DNA of 64,000 nucleotides from Rheum nobile (Eukaryota > Streptophyta > Magnoliopsida > Caryophyllales > Polygonaceae). Below are positions 33,174 to 45,908 of this stretch, in pieces (position 1 is the first letter of the stretch; the number at the start of each line of letters is the position of its first letter). The notes beneath the pieces were generated by a model. It was not told where the DNA came from and did not search any database. It worked only from the letters and a program-made list of their open reading frames with translations. The DNA is taken from the NCBI GenBank assembly GCA_027886185.1, contig WOAB01000563.1, positions 5,580,001 to 5,644,000 on the forward strand, in the 5' to 3' direction. The translations under genes and the position numbers were made by a program.

Positions 33174-35219
33174 CTGCAGCAATACATAGCATCATCAGTA
33201 AGTTTGCACACATATTTAACAAATATCACAAAGCACTTACAATGTATGACCTAACAATACTAGGGATGGCATTGCGTGCGATGGACAGATGGAGGACTAC
33301 CACCACCCAACCTGGGATTCACTCGCCCAATCCTCACCCCTATAAGCTTTATGTGCATTTGATCCACCCGTCTCCCATGGATGAAACAGGTGATGATTTA
33401 CAGGATTTTTTATATCAAGCATTAATAAATAAGAGCAATTTCATATGATAGATTTATTTAACATCTAGAAGGTTACATTAGAATTGAAATCCAACAGAAC
33501 AAGAGCAAATCATTTATTCAGTTGTTTTGATAATAAAAACATCTATCTTAGTCTTGGGCTTCCTTTGGAACACAATAAGGAGATTTTCCTGTAAACTGCA
33601 ACGTTGTGCTTTCGAAAATTCCTCAACAACATACAAGTTTTTTTTTTATATCAAGTTTAACTACAATACCACAAGGTTCACAAATCACAACCATTAAAAA
33701 AAATATGAAAAATCTGCCAAAATATCTGAAACACTGAAAGACATAAGTATTCATAAATTTGAAGGTGAGAAGCACAATCAAGCCAAAGAAAACACAACAC
33801 AATAAAATTCAAGCAAAAACTATCAAAATTCTACCTAAAATAAGTTTATTCTGATATCAAAACTCCAGAAACTATTGATAAGCACTTGTTTGGAAGGGTT
33901 TTGAGAAAATTCTCTCACTTCACACACTGATTTAGAGAATTAATAGAAGAGAATACAGACTTGTGCGAGGGAGCAATCAGCCTTGTCAACAAATTTGATC
34001 CCAAGCAAGAAAAGGCCTTCTTGCTTGTCGAAGTTGAATCCCTACTTTGACGTATTTCAGGGGGGGGTGAGATGGAGGGAATTCTTGGAGTTCCTTAATA
34101 TATCTGAACTTGGGAATGGACTTGCAATGACAAGAGGACTGGCAATGGAAGGGAAAGAGAGATACCAGATGTTTGCTGATTGGGGACAATGATGTACACT
34201 GGTGTGAGAGAGACGGGGAGGGGAACAAACATTGAGCAAGAGCCTAGAATTAGGGTTTGTTTTAGAAAAAAATTATGGATGACTAATGAGTTTGGTTGTG
34301 GGTCAGAATTTGCCCGCATCCAACCTAACTAGTCACCTGATCCACTCATGAACCATATGTCACCAGATTGTTATTGAGTTATCAACTGTTTTTCCATTTG
34401 GATTTGGTCCAAATAAGGTATAGGTGAAAATGTCAAATTTATGGAATACAAGCAGTTCTACACAAAACAAGTATGATTTACCCATAAAGAGATAGCATAA
34501 CAACCCAGCAAGAGAATCAGAGGAAAGATTAGTCCTTAGTTCAACCAGTATACTATTTCGTCATGCTCCCTCGTCCCAGCCCCATTCAACAATCACTTCT
34601 AGATCACAGATATCCAATCACTACATAGTGAACTTCCAGCAAACTAAACAGAAGGAGCACTAAATGCCTAAATTCACTACTAAATACAAATCGAACCAAT
34701 TATAAATAAAAAATCTTCAAAACACAATCCTACATATCACTTGAAGTCGAGAAAGTGAAAATGAATTAAGCAAATGATGGTCAAGCAAAGGATATGGAAC
34801 CTATCTAACAGTCAGCAAGAAAGAAAAGATTGCTCAAAAGTGCAAACTAAGGCACATACTAAAATACTGTACTTAGAAAAAATTAAACAGAAGGGATGAT
34901 CTGTCTGATAATAACTAAATTCCCTGAGAGATTTATAAAGAACTCCTCTGAAAACAGAAATGATTATAACTAAAACAATTAGACCTTCAAACATCTGTTC
35001 TTTGTTGCGGGTGGGAATCAAACTCTGTATAGAATGGAGCAATAAACTGACACCAGGAAATGAAGAGTTAAGGGATGAAAATTGAAAAAGCTTGACTAGA
35101 ACGGTAATGGCATACATAAGTATATAACTATCTACACATTTGCACACAATCAACAAATCCAGCTTTACAACATTAGAGTGGAGGATGAAGGAGGTGGGAC
35201 TGAGGTAGGAGACGCTTAC
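33174..35219 (-). other. Probable 5' UTR intron of the uL29m gene
   Basis: A good acceptor (TTGCTGCAG) lies just upstream of the start codon. A good donor, GTAAGCG, follows a GC-rich exon-like segment ending at 35,220. The roughly 2 kb between them holds no coding signal. It includes homopolymer tracts and a GGGGGGG run at about 34,062, but no recognised transposon. The intron call rests on splice-site appearance only; transcript data would settle it. Confidence 0.5.
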
Positions 35220-35682
35220 CTCGGCGGAGACGGATACACCGATGGCCGACGACGTAGACACTGTGTATGAGAAAGTGGCGCCGGCGCGATGGAGAGAGAG
35301 AGAGAGAGGTGACGAGCGGCGCGCGTAGGTGAGAGAGAAGAGAGCTTGAGTGAGGTTAGGGCTTTACTAGCTACAAAACCGGTTTAGTCCGGTCCAACCC
35401 AAATAATCACCGAAATTTCCTCTGCCCGTATATCATCTTCGAAGGCACTAATCATATAAAAAAAATGCAATTGATAAATTGAAAGATGCTTTGTCAATGT
35501 CTCAACAACTCATGATTTTGATAGGCAGCGACATTGGCGAAACGACTCCACCGAGGTTCGCCCGCTGCGATGGATTCTTCTTACCAGAATAAAATTATAG
35601 AAATGGATTCTGTTCTGTTCCATTATATTCATCTTTCTATCTGTAAAAATTAAAATCAAGGAGGAGCTCACCTGTGTTGAAG
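35220..35682. promoter_or_regulatory. Shared head-to-head promoter region
   Basis: The likely first non-coding exon of the uL29m gene (about 35,220-35,350, minus strand, with a GAGA/CTCT run at 35,290-35,310) and the start codon of the aldo-keto reductase (35,683, plus strand) are separated by only about 330 bp. No other gene lies between, so both promoters must sit here. No clear TATA box is seen for either gene. Confidence 0.55.
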
Positions 35683-37697
35683 ATGGAGCAGATTCAGGCG
35701 CCGAGGGTGAAGTTGGGTTCTCAGGGTTTAGAGGTAAAAACGCTTTGCTCTACGGAGTACCTTTTATTGATTGTATGAGTTGCCCTCTATGTGTTCGACG
35801 GTTTTACCAAAATAAGTTGGGTTACTAAATCATGACACGGGTGAACATAAATGGGCCATTATGGCACGGGTTATGTATACAGGTATCAAGGCTGGGCTTA
35901 GGATGCGGAGGACTTTCTGGAATATATAACGCCCCTCTTCCACATGAAGAAGGAGTTAAGGTTATCCAGCAAGCTTTCAGATTGGGTATCACTCTATTGG
36001 ATACTTCTGATATTTATGGCGACAATTATGACAACGAGATCATGATTGGAAAGGTAGCCATTTTAATTGGATACTTGTTCGTAGCATTGGTTATCACTTG
36101 TTTGTAGCATTGGTTCAATTGTAATTGCAGAGTACAGTTGGTGCTTTCCCTGTTTTTATCTAACAGGGTTATTTCTTTAGGCCTTGAAGCAACTTCCTCG
36201 ACAACAAGTACAACTGGCAACAAAATTCGGATGTCTAAAGTACAATAAGAATCAGTTTGCAGTCAAGGGTGATCCGGATTACGTTCGGAAATGCTGTGAA
36301 GGTAGTCTTACGCGGCTTGGCTTAGAGTACATTGACCTCTACTATGTGCACCGTGTGGACACTTCAGTGCCAATCGAGGATACTGTATGTACAAAATTTG
36401 TCTCAAATTCTGAAAATTCTTTTGGATGAGTCAAATACATGGCTATGGATGCTATTTTGGTTACTTATGTCATAACTTGTTACTAGATGGGTGAGCTAAA
36501 GAAGCTAGTGGAGGAAGGAAAAATTAAGTACATTGGGTTATCTGAAGCTAGTATAGACACAATTAGGAGAGCTCATGCTGTTCATCCAATTACTGCTGTG
36601 CAAATGGAGTACTCGCTGTGGACTCGTGACATAGAAGACGACATAATTCCTTTATGCAGGTTCTTAATTTTTGTTCATTGTATAATAATGATTGGTGAAA
36701 AACATTTCAATTTCTGTGGAGTTTAATAGTACGTGAGTCAATGTGACTGAACTACATGAATCTGACTCATTCTTGCAGAGAGCTGGGGATTGGGATTGTA
36801 GCATATAGCCCTCTTGGTCGTGGCTTCTTTGGTGGGAAGGCGGGTGTTGAAACCTTACCTACGGAGAGCGTCCTGGTATGTAAGTCCTTGTACAATATGA
36901 ATATATGCCACTATTTGTCCTTAATCTTTGAGTTATGTCCTATTCATGTCCCTACATTTTATTACCGTCTTAACGATTAAGGATGCAAATAGGACATAGC
37001 TCAAAGGTTGAAAGATCGTTACTGAATTTATTCTAGTAATTTCTGTTGGTTGCCATGATTCTTATTTTTTTCTCCTAGTTGAGCCATTTTTCTTCATCTA
37101 AACTCTGCAAGATTGTGTTTCCGTTCCGTTTATTTGTTGCAGCATTTTCATCCTAGATATGTTGGTGAGAATTTGGAGAGAAACAAAGCCCTCTATCACC
37201 GTTTTGCTGCGCTAGCAATGAAGTATGGCTGCACACCTCCACAGCTGGCCTTAGCTTGGGTTCTTCATCAAGGAGATGATATTGTTCCCATACCCGGTAC
37301 ACCTGCCTCATCTATTACTTTCTCAAGAAGTTGTTGCAATTCATTGTGCTGTTAAAATATTAATTTTCGTTGGGTAAACAACAGAATCACAATCACCAGT
37401 TACATAGCTTGTTTTGTATTGTCCCTCAGCAGAGTATGAAATCCCTTTCCTCAACCATTTTACAGTGGATTTTTGAATCACTTATAACGGCTCTCCTCAC
37501 TTCATTCATGTTATGCAGGAACAACAAAAATCAAAAACCTTGAAAGCAACATCATGTCACTTAATGTGAAGCTCAGCAGAGAGGATTTGGAGGAAATTTC
37601 AAACACGGTGTCAGCTGATCAAGTGGCTGGAGACCGGGACTACACTTTCTTATCCTCATACGGCTACAAGTTTGCAAACACACCTGCAAAACAATAG
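35683..37697 (+). CDS. Aldo-keto reductase (plant auxin-induced protein/perakine reductase-like, AKR13 type)
   Basis: This is an NADPH-dependent oxidoreductase that reduces aldehydes or ketones, probably in the cytosol. Seven coding exons (35,683-35,733; 35,883-36,053; 36,181-36,384; 36,487-36,659; 36,779-36,875; 37,143-37,296; 37,519-37,697) have GT-AG borders and sum to 1,029 bp, 342 residues, a normal length for the family. The catalytic tetrad is visible: Asp and Tyr in LLDTSDIYGDN, Lys in LATKFG, His in YYVHRVD. Further family motifs are RLGLGCGGLSG near the N-terminus, GKIKYIGLSEAS, AVQMEYSLW, AYSPLGRGFFGG and PIPGTTKIKNLE, the last two lining the cofactor site. It has no signal peptide or membrane segment. 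The substrate cannot be told from sequence. It ends 83 bp from the stop of the convergent NLR gene. Confidence 0.93.
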
Positions 37698-37780
37698 CAC
37701 TCTTGTTGTACTTTTCATGATATACTACCTTTTATATTCCAATATGTATTGATAACAAATGAATGCTCACATTTAGTATC

Positions 37781-40700
37781 CTAGAGACCGAGCAACACAA
37801 CACAGCGACAACCGCCTCCAATGACATATTGTTGACCATAGCAACAAACTGCAAGGTAGAGAAAGGCTGAAGTTATGTAGCTATTGCTTGATTGTGTGTT
37901 GAGCAGAGCAGGTAAATCAAAGAGAATAAAGATATGTATACCTTGTTTACAGGGTGTGTTAATTTGAATAGAGGAGATGTTCTGAATAAGGTGAAAGTCT
38001 TCGCCTCCCACCTGCATTCGAGTTGGCCGTTCAAGTCTCTTACAGAAGCTCTCAGGCATGTCATTTGCTTCAAAGTGCTGAAGAGAGGTAACAAAACCCA
38101 TCTCCTTGGGAATTCTTTCTAATTGATCACATCCCTCAAGATACAGCCTTTGGAGTTGAGGCATTGCACCTAATTCCATCCTCCAATCCTTCAAACTCTC
38201 CAATTTTCTCAAGTTAAGCTCATGGAGTTGTGGAAGTCCACACATGGTCATTGTACTTCCCTTGTACGAATCCTTATTGAGGGTGAGAGACCTAAGCCGA
38301 TCAAGCTGTTCAAGAGCTCCCTTGAGATGTTCGTCATCCTTAATCTCGCTAGAGGCTAACCTTAAACACAAAAGGTTAGGAGGGAAAAACCCGAGTGGGT
38401 GTTGTTCTTTGATCTTCCCTATCAACCGAAGATCCTTCAACAGATGACAATCTTCTAACCTCAACATCTGCAAATCGAACTCCAACCCTGATTTCCAATC
38501 AAGATGCAATCTCATATCGTGAAGATGGCTACACAATCTGCCAATAGAATGAGAGATAACCTTCAAATGCATTGGCCTATGTATCTTGGACAAGAACAGG
38601 TGTCGCAGAACACAGAGGCTAGGCAACTCCTTTGTTAGCCATTCACCAACGGGGGCATCCAAAACTTGCAAGTTTTTGGACTTGTGTACTCCTAGGACTC
38701 GTATGGTGGGGTTGAAAGCCAAGCGGAGAAGTCTAAGTTGCTCCATTTGGCCTGCAATGTTGCTGGGTACTTGGACTTCGTTCCCTTTGTATGTGAAGGC
38801 TAACAAATTCCTTAGATCTTTAATGGATTGTGGAAGCTCCTTGATCCCGGAACACCACTCTATGTTTACGTATCTTAAGAGTGTCAAGCTTCCTATTTGT
38901 TCAAGTGTGCCCTTGAAATCAACTTGTTTGAGATCTAACACCCGAAGAACCTTCATGTTCTCGTATGGAAGATCTATCTCCTTGGTGATTTGATCGGTGT
39001 ATCCGAAATGAACAAGTGATCTTAGGCGTGGATTTTGTACTCTAACTGAGTGCCTGCATACCAAGTCCATGTATTAACTACACAACATATGTTAATCTAT
39101 AATCTATAATACATAAAAAGTTTGTTTTTTAGATGTAATAAATCTACATATTTTCTTCTTTTATAGTATGTATTTTACACACTAAATTTATTTAATATCA
39201 ACCACATTTTATAAGTCCTATAAATTAAAGATGATGAGACTAAACAAATTTAAATTCAAAAAATTGTAATTTTTATATTCAAATATATATTTTTTATAAA
39301 ATGATCTAAAGACAAATAAATGGAAAAAATAATAATATTCCAAATTACAAAATATTTTTAAATTTAGTTAATATGATTTTGTTCATTATTTAACTTTTAG
39401 TATTTTATTTTCTAATATAAAGTTAATTTTTTTTTAAATAAGTTCTAAAAAGCATTAGAATTCATGAATAAGAATATACAAATATAGGCATAATAAATAA
39501 GCAATTTTAACCTATAATAAGGTGTTATAATTTTCTAATGTCATTGTATACATACATTAATTTGATATGAATAGAATTATACATCTGTTGTTATAAAGTT
39601 GACAAAATGATTTTATTTCATCTTATTTTATATTAATAACATCATGATTAGTAATCTAAAATGGAATAACTCATATAAATTGTTTCGTTATTTAAAAACA
39701 GATCGTCAATTCGAATAGATTTGGCTGTATAAATTTTATAAAGTACATTAGTATATTAAAATGTTAACTAATCTAATTATAAATAATAATAACATATATT
39801 GAATTAATCATGTCACGGGATATACACTGACATACGTGTAACTAGTTATATATTATGAAATGATTTTATTGGCTAACATTAACACTTGATTATAGATGAC
39901 GTACGTACCCTTTGTAGATGATGGCCCGATGTGACATCATCCTCAAAGCCATTGAATCTGAGGTTGTTGGAGACGATGCTTCAAAGAAGTTGAAATATTT
40001 TGCCTTGTTTATGCAAAGGTCCCGCATCAAATCATGGATCCGAATAGCATTCACTTGCCCTCCATAATCTTTGTGGACAACTTGAACCATACATCGCATG
40101 ACTAGTTGATCCAAGAACTCCATAGCTACATCCTCAAGCGTCTCACTCCCAAGCCCTTGATTGGATCTTATAAACCCTTCCGCAATCCACAACTGGATCA
40201 GTACTTCAACATCTATCACATAATCTTCCGGAAAGACTCCCAAGTAAAGAAAACACGGCTTCAAACAATAAGCCAAATCCGCGTAGCTTAGCTCCAAGAT
40301 CTCCTCCAATGCTTCGCAATCATGAGTACCGATGTCGTCTCTCATTATCCTTGATGCCACGTCATCCTTCACCTTCTCCCACTCCTGTATTGTGCTCTTC
40401 GTGCACAAAAACCCAGCAATTGCAACAATGGCAAGCGGCAATCCGTTGCATTTCTTCAACATTTGTCTCCCCAAGAGCGCGAAATCTCCGTCTTCCTCAA
40501 GATTATACATCCCTTGCCAACTCTTGCGGATGATCATGGAGAATAGTTGCCAACTCTCTTCTTGTGTGAGGTGGCGTGCTTCGTGGATAGAGCATCGGTT
40601 TAGAGTGGGGAATTTCACTATCTTTCTATTACGTGTGGTGATTATGATCCTACAACTCCCTCCATTATTGTCACCTTGTAGCAAAGCCGATAGCAATTCT

Positions 40701-41539
40701 TGTAGAGCTTCCTTCCTCCACACGTCATCAAGAACTAACAGACAAGAGTTTTGTTGTAAGAATCGGTGAAGGCTAACAAAAGGGCTTGAAGTTTCACCTT
40801 GTGGGTGTCGAAGGCCGACTTGCTCACACATCTCGTGTAGTAGGCGCGTGGTATCCCATTCCCGGGACACGCAAACCCACACGCGATATGCAAATTGGCG
40901 TTGGATTGATTTGTCGTTGTACAACTTCTTAGCAAGAGTCGTTTTTCCAGAGCCGCCCATGCCAACAATTGCTAAGAGAGTTGTGTGGTCGCCTTCAAAC
41001 TCAGTCAACTTCCCAACAAGAGTGCGGGTATCTTCTTCCAAGCCAATGATGAACTCGGCATTGCTAATGTGTGGGAAGGTTCTAGGCCTTTGTTTGAAGC
41101 CTACTTTGGGAAGCTTGTCCAAAACTTGATATCCCTTCATCATGGTGGTGATTTTTTGCATCTTTTCATTGATATCTCTAACCCTCTTTACCATATGATA
41201 ATTGCGTGAAAGAGGGCTTGAGCTATAAGAGAGATATGTCTTGAACCTCTTGAAGTAGCTTCCTTGGGTTGTTTCGGTATCATCTTGGGAAAACGTGTCA
41301 ATCAAGACTTCGATCTCAGGAACCATCTCCCTCAAGCATTGGACTTGAGTATGCAAGACGTGGCTGATGCTTGCTCGTCGCTCGATTTCATCTACATCCA
41401 TGAGGTAACTTTGAATCATCTGCAACTCCGTTTGTAGGTTTTCAAGTTCAGTTTTCGAATCGGTTGATAATATGGCGAACTCGTTGATCAAGAGATCAGT
41501 GAGTCGCTCAAGGACAAAGGTGAAAGGCTCAAAATCCAT
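37781..41539 (-). CDS. CC-NB-LRR disease resistance protein (RPP13/RPP8-like)
   Basis: This is an intracellular immune receptor of the coiled-coil NLR class. Exon 1 is 41,539-39,909 and exon 2 is 39,053-37,781. The GT-AG join restores a split glycine codon and gives 967 residues. Residues 1-150 form an Rx-type coiled coil with an EVLIDTF motif in place of EDVID. The NB-ARC has the P-loop GMGGSGKTT (about 193-201), kinase-2 CLLVLDDVW (about 266-274), RNBS-B IIITTRNR, GLPLAIVAIAG (about 366), CFLYLGVFPED (about 429) and IHDLMRDLC in the MHD position (about 501). About 11 leucine-rich repeats follow in exon 2. ATG 41,539 is preferred over the in-frame 41,623 because MDFEPFTFVLERL fits the family. 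The last 60 or so residues are atypical and contain a possible small in-frame intron (37,935 to about 37,855). It is a single gene here, with no paralogue beside it. Confidence 0.9.
39054..39908 (-). other. Intron of the NLR gene
   Basis: The donor GTACGTAC follows codon 543 plus two bases of exon 1, and the acceptor TTGGTATGCAG precedes exon 2. The intron is very AT-rich and almost entirely occupied by a Helitron-like insertion. Confidence 0.8.
39096..39845 (+). mobile_element. Non-autonomous Helitron-like element in the NLR intron
   Basis: The 5' end TCTATAATCTATAATACATAAAAAG is preceded by A, and the 3' end GTAACTAG is followed by T, as expected for Helitron insertion between A and T. No terminal inverted repeats or coding capacity are present. 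Homologous sequence occurs at about 48,950-50,247, and the same 5' end occurs at 44,473. The hairpin that normally precedes CTAG is only weak, so the family assignment is tentative. Confidence 0.5.
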
Positions 41540-41639
41540 TGTTGTTGGTTGGTGTTTGGCGAAAGAGGGAGTTGAGAGCTTTCGGGGTAGGCTGTAGCAA
41601 GGACATTTCCCATATGTATACATGTACGTAGCATCCTAA

Positions 41640-43456
41640 AGAATAGGCAACCTAGGAAAATAAATTAGGAGAGCTAGCTTTAGTTCTCACGCGCCGTGCC
41701 ATAAAATTTTATATTGATATATTTTTAATTATTAAAAATATATCGACTTCACATATAAAAAATATTAAATAAATAAAAAATATAATTAATTAGTGACAAT
41801 ATAAATGAAATTAAGATAAGACGATAATATAAAAATATTTATTGATAATCAATTAATAAAGATTAATGTGATTTCGTGCATGCGTAATGTTGAATCATGT
41901 CTTACACCTAGAAATAAATGAATTAAAATAAAATTTGAATAAAATGTGACTAATTAAATGGACAATTTGAAAAGAGAATATTCAAAAAATACCTAATATA
42001 TTCTATCTAATATGGAAATCATGATCAAATGTGAATAATCTATATGTTGAAAATGAAATCACGATCATATCATAAATATTTTATATAATAATAAATTTTA
42101 ATATGGGTTTACATGTGACAATTTTAATTAAGGGTGTCATGTGGTGTAGTTAGATTCTAGTTTAGTATATATAGTACATTTATAAATAGAAGAAAGAAAT
42201 TCAACCTTGAAATCATGGTAGGGAAAAGAGACAAAAATCCAGAACACCAAAATAAATTATCATATCTAAATGTACAAAAAGTCAAAACTAAATTGCACCA
42301 AATAGACAAATACATGCTCACAATTGAAATGGTATTGTTGTAAACTCTCTCCAATCCATGGTTTTTTGGAAGTCTGACACGTTGAAGAAAGTATTTATAA
42401 TCAAAATATAATAATGAAAAATCAAACAATATAATGAAAAAATAATACCGAATAAAAAACTATCAAAAATATAAAAATGATGTTATTGGATATATATATA
42501 TAAATATAATATTCTCTTAATCTTTTCTTTTCTAATAAGTTATTCAACCGTGTCGCATATTGTTTTGTGAATACACCTCTGCCGACCATTGAATTCTGGT
42601 GCGGAGTGTTCTGCTTCAAAATCTTTGTAGGAATATTATCATAACAAATTCACAGTATGAGAAACCACAGTAGTGACTCCTTAGTGCATTTACATCTTGA
42701 GTTATTTTCAATCATTCGTTTAAACTCAATTCTCATTGTAGGAATAATTTTGTTATGACAATTTTATTTTCTTAGTTCAATTCAATAATGTTTATAAACC
42801 TACTATTTGAGTCGGTCTATAGATTATAACTTGAGAATGATCTGAACGAAATACTTTATAATTTTGAGAAAAAATAGTTTTTCAATAATAAATTTTGAAA
42901 TTTACCGGAACAAGGTGTTGCTTGCTCTATTGTTGAATGTGTGTTTCACCCTTTTGTTGTTGTGTTTGATATGTTGATAATCAGATTTAAGTGTCCATTT
43001 TGATAAATACAAAATTAAATCTTTTTAATCATCTAAGGGAATGTGTAGTTTATAGTTCAGTAGATTTGACTTTTTTGCATCATCAGATATTGTGTATCTT
43101 ATAAAAGCTAACCTTGATTCTCAACTTTTGCATATAAAGATCTAGAATAAAACCCATGGAGTCTCCACATAAAGAAAACTTAAATGGAGTTATGCCGATT
43201 AAATTTTATTGAAGAAGACACGTGATGTTTTATCCATTATTTTTTTGATTTGTTGTTGTTCATATATATAGAACTAACTTCGAGATTGGGCACAACATGA
43301 AAGATCTTTTAGAAGCGCATATTCCTCTGAAATGTCTTTTTGGATATTCCGCAATATCTCTTTTGTAATTTATTTGTAATATTCATAATTGATTTGTAAT
43401 CTTTATAATTGATTTGTATTTAAATAAATAAAGATTAACAAATTGATTTAGGAAAT
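41640..43456. other. AT-rich intergenic DNA upstream of the NLR gene
   Basis: No gene is seen on either strand. There is a TA-rich microsatellite at about 42,489-42,515 (ATATATATATAAATATAAT). The part next to 41,640 must include the NLR promoter, without a convincing motif. Confidence 0.5.
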
Positions 43457-44209
43457 TGTTGAATCGTAGTGTGTTAGACAGTGAATGGTAGAACTGTTCT
43501 CTGGGCAACGGAAATAACATTTCAAATGGTAACAACACGAAGTTCCTTTCTAGAGGAAACTCAATCAACCAAATAGTTGCCTTGAGAAAAACCTCTACCT
43601 CTAGGTGTTACCCTAGGAGGATTTCAAACATATACTTGTATTATTGATAAGTTTTACAATCTCACAAGTCTTCACTCCACTTATTCTCACACAGATCCTA
43701 GGCTTCTAGACCTTAAGTGTAATCAAATTAATCAACAAACAAGAACACAAGAAACCCTAAGCAAGTACTCACAAGTTCGTACCTTGCATTTAGATCTCGA
43801 TCTCAACTTGCAGTAAGCTCTTCGTATGACTTCTGTTGTGTGTGCTAAGATACATTACCCAAAGGTATGCTCCTCTATATATAGTGTTAGGAAAGATCTC
43901 TTACCAAATAACCAGATTGTTATACAAGGTAATAGTGAAAGATTTTTTCCTAAACTAAATAATACATCCTAACAGCTCATTATTACCATATATAAACTAT
44001 CCTAAGACATGCTAAATATGTCTACTTTCTTCAAGAAAATCTTCAGATCTTGTTTCCATAAATAGCAGTCTTCCAAAGTTTCCAGCTAAGCAATCTCTGT
44101 ATCACTGCATCGTTCCTTTCCAAGTTGTTCCCTTTGTTATTTTTCCTTCACAACACGCGTTTCACATTTCCATTATGCTCAGCGTCACTATTCCATTATT
44201 GTCTCAACA
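43457..44209 (-). repeat. Probable solo LTR of a Copia element
   Basis: On the minus strand it begins TGTTGAGAC and ends GATTCAACA. A TATA-like CTATATATAGAGG lies at about 43,875-43,887 and an AGGGTTTCTTGTG block downstream. The layout closely parallels the B LTR, but the sequence is a different family. No internal region adjoins it. The two flanking pentamers (GAAAT and TTCCT) do not match, so the right boundary is uncertain. Confidence 0.55.
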
Positions 44210-45188
44210 TTCCTTTCACTCCTCTATTTCTCTTCTTTACATGGTTTCCATTATTCCCTAATTCTTTCATTAAACCTGAAACTCATAGAAATAATATGAA
44301 TCATAAAAACCAATGGTGTTTATCATCATCAAAGCGAGAGAGAACGTCATGGTTCCAATAGAAACAAATCTTTAATATATAATTAAATTTGTTTTTAAAA
44401 AAATGGAGAAAATGACATGTGATAAATTGAATGTGGCAGTACCATGTAACATTAGTATATTTTGCTTTAGTATCTATAATCTATAATACATAAAAAATTA
44501 GCATTTTGTGTAATAAATGTACTCATTTATTATCAAGCTAATTAATAAGCATTTTAGAAGCGACTAGATGGTCGAACTCGTGCTCTATACGGGACAGAAC
44601 ATGTTATTGTTTTATTTTTAGTAATATATAAATAATAATTTATATTAATGTGTAGTTTTTTTTTTCATACAGACCATCTTTTATATTTTCTAAAATTTAG
44701 GGTATATTTTATTAACAATTTCTAATTGCGTAATTTAATTTGTAATTGTGACTAATATTGAATAGAGTATTTAATTTTATTTGTTAAAAAATGGTTTATC
44801 TTTATGTCGACCATATTCTGATAGTTTTGCTAACGTATTTATGTTGTGTACTTCAAATAATGACAAATTTTATTTTGTTGTACAATACGATACATTAAGA
44901 GTTGAACTTTTTATAATATCAAATTACAATACTATATTTTATAAATTCGACCATAGTTTATTTTATGGAAAAAACTTATATAAATTAAAATGATAATATA
45001 TGACTTGTTGTATAATAAAAGAATTTAAGAGTTGAACTTATTATAATATCAAATTAGAATACGGAAACATTTAAATTTGAATAAAGTTTATTAATGACAA
45101 AAACTTAAATAAAATAAAGATTATAATATATGATCTTTTTTAAATTTAGGAAAATGACCTTTTTCTATTGAATATAAACATTTATTAA
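44210..45188. other. AT-rich intergenic DNA with a Helitron 5'-end fragment
   Basis: No gene is seen. At 44,473 the sequence TCTATAATCTATAATACATAAAAA repeats the 5' end of the Helitron-like element in the NLR intron, again preceded by A. A GAACTCGTGCTCTATACGGGAC block at about 44,574 resembles a degraded 3' hairpin. The remainder is simple AT-rich sequence. Confidence 0.4.
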
Positions 45189-45253
45189 TAAAAATACACG
45201 ATTACTTTTCGGCGCATAGGCATTTTGCCGTTTGGCGCATAGGCTCGCACATT

Positions 45254-45380
45254 ACGTGTGGAGTGGATTCACACGTTACGTGTGGAGTGGATCCACACGT
45301 TACGTGTGGAGTGGATCCACACGTTACGTGTGGAGTGGATCCACACGTTACGTGTGGAGTGGCTCCACACGTAACTTGTG
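45254..45380. repeat. 24-bp tandem array of ACGT palindromes
   Basis: ACGTGTGGAGTGG starts at 45,254, 45,278, 45,302, 45,326 and 45,350, exactly 24 bp apart, followed by a degenerate copy. Each unit contains CCACACGTTACGTGTGG, a perfect palindrome around one central base, with two ACGT cores. The right arm of the foldback has only two or three copies (46,996-47,075). Confidence 0.9.
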
Positions 45381-45391
45381 GTATTTTTTTT

Positions 45392-45422
<31 letters not shown>

Positions 45423-45908
45423 TTTTTTTTTTTTAACATCACGTAAAAAAAATGTCTAAAACTTATATTTTTTTTTTATCAATGTTAGGAAATTAGTCCT
45501 AACTGGATGGAGGATGCTGATTTGAGAACGTGAGCTGGTTTTTTTTGTCTCCATGAAGGTTCAAGCTAGCGTACTTTTTTATCTGACATTTGATCATTTC
45601 AAGGCTTAATACATCATTGCATATACGCCCTGCTTATTGCTGTGCACATCTTAAGCATTCATTTTTTGTTCATGTATGTAGTATTGGGTAAGTCTGACAC
45701 TGGTCAAGCTTGGAGTATTAAAAATTTGAGGTTATAGAAAGAAAACTTCTTAGTAAAATATATATATTTTTGTTTAGAATTGACTCTTAATTTTCCAGCT
45801 AAGATACTTCATATTACAATCATTGCTCATACCATTTTTTGTCTTTTTTGGGGTCCTGTGACACCATAAATCCCATGCCCTAGAAAACCCTACTTACCCT
45901 AGGGTTTT

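Noticed and set aside
35220..35261. Upstream protein start in the first exon of the uL29m gene
   Set aside because: The reading begins with GTG, not ATG, and is not in frame with the uL29m start after splicing. It is best taken as 5' UTR.
33983..35261. Several open frames of 60 to 150 codons in the uL29m 5' intron
   Set aside because: They have no recognisable domains and compositions typical of random AT-rich DNA. None has splice context.
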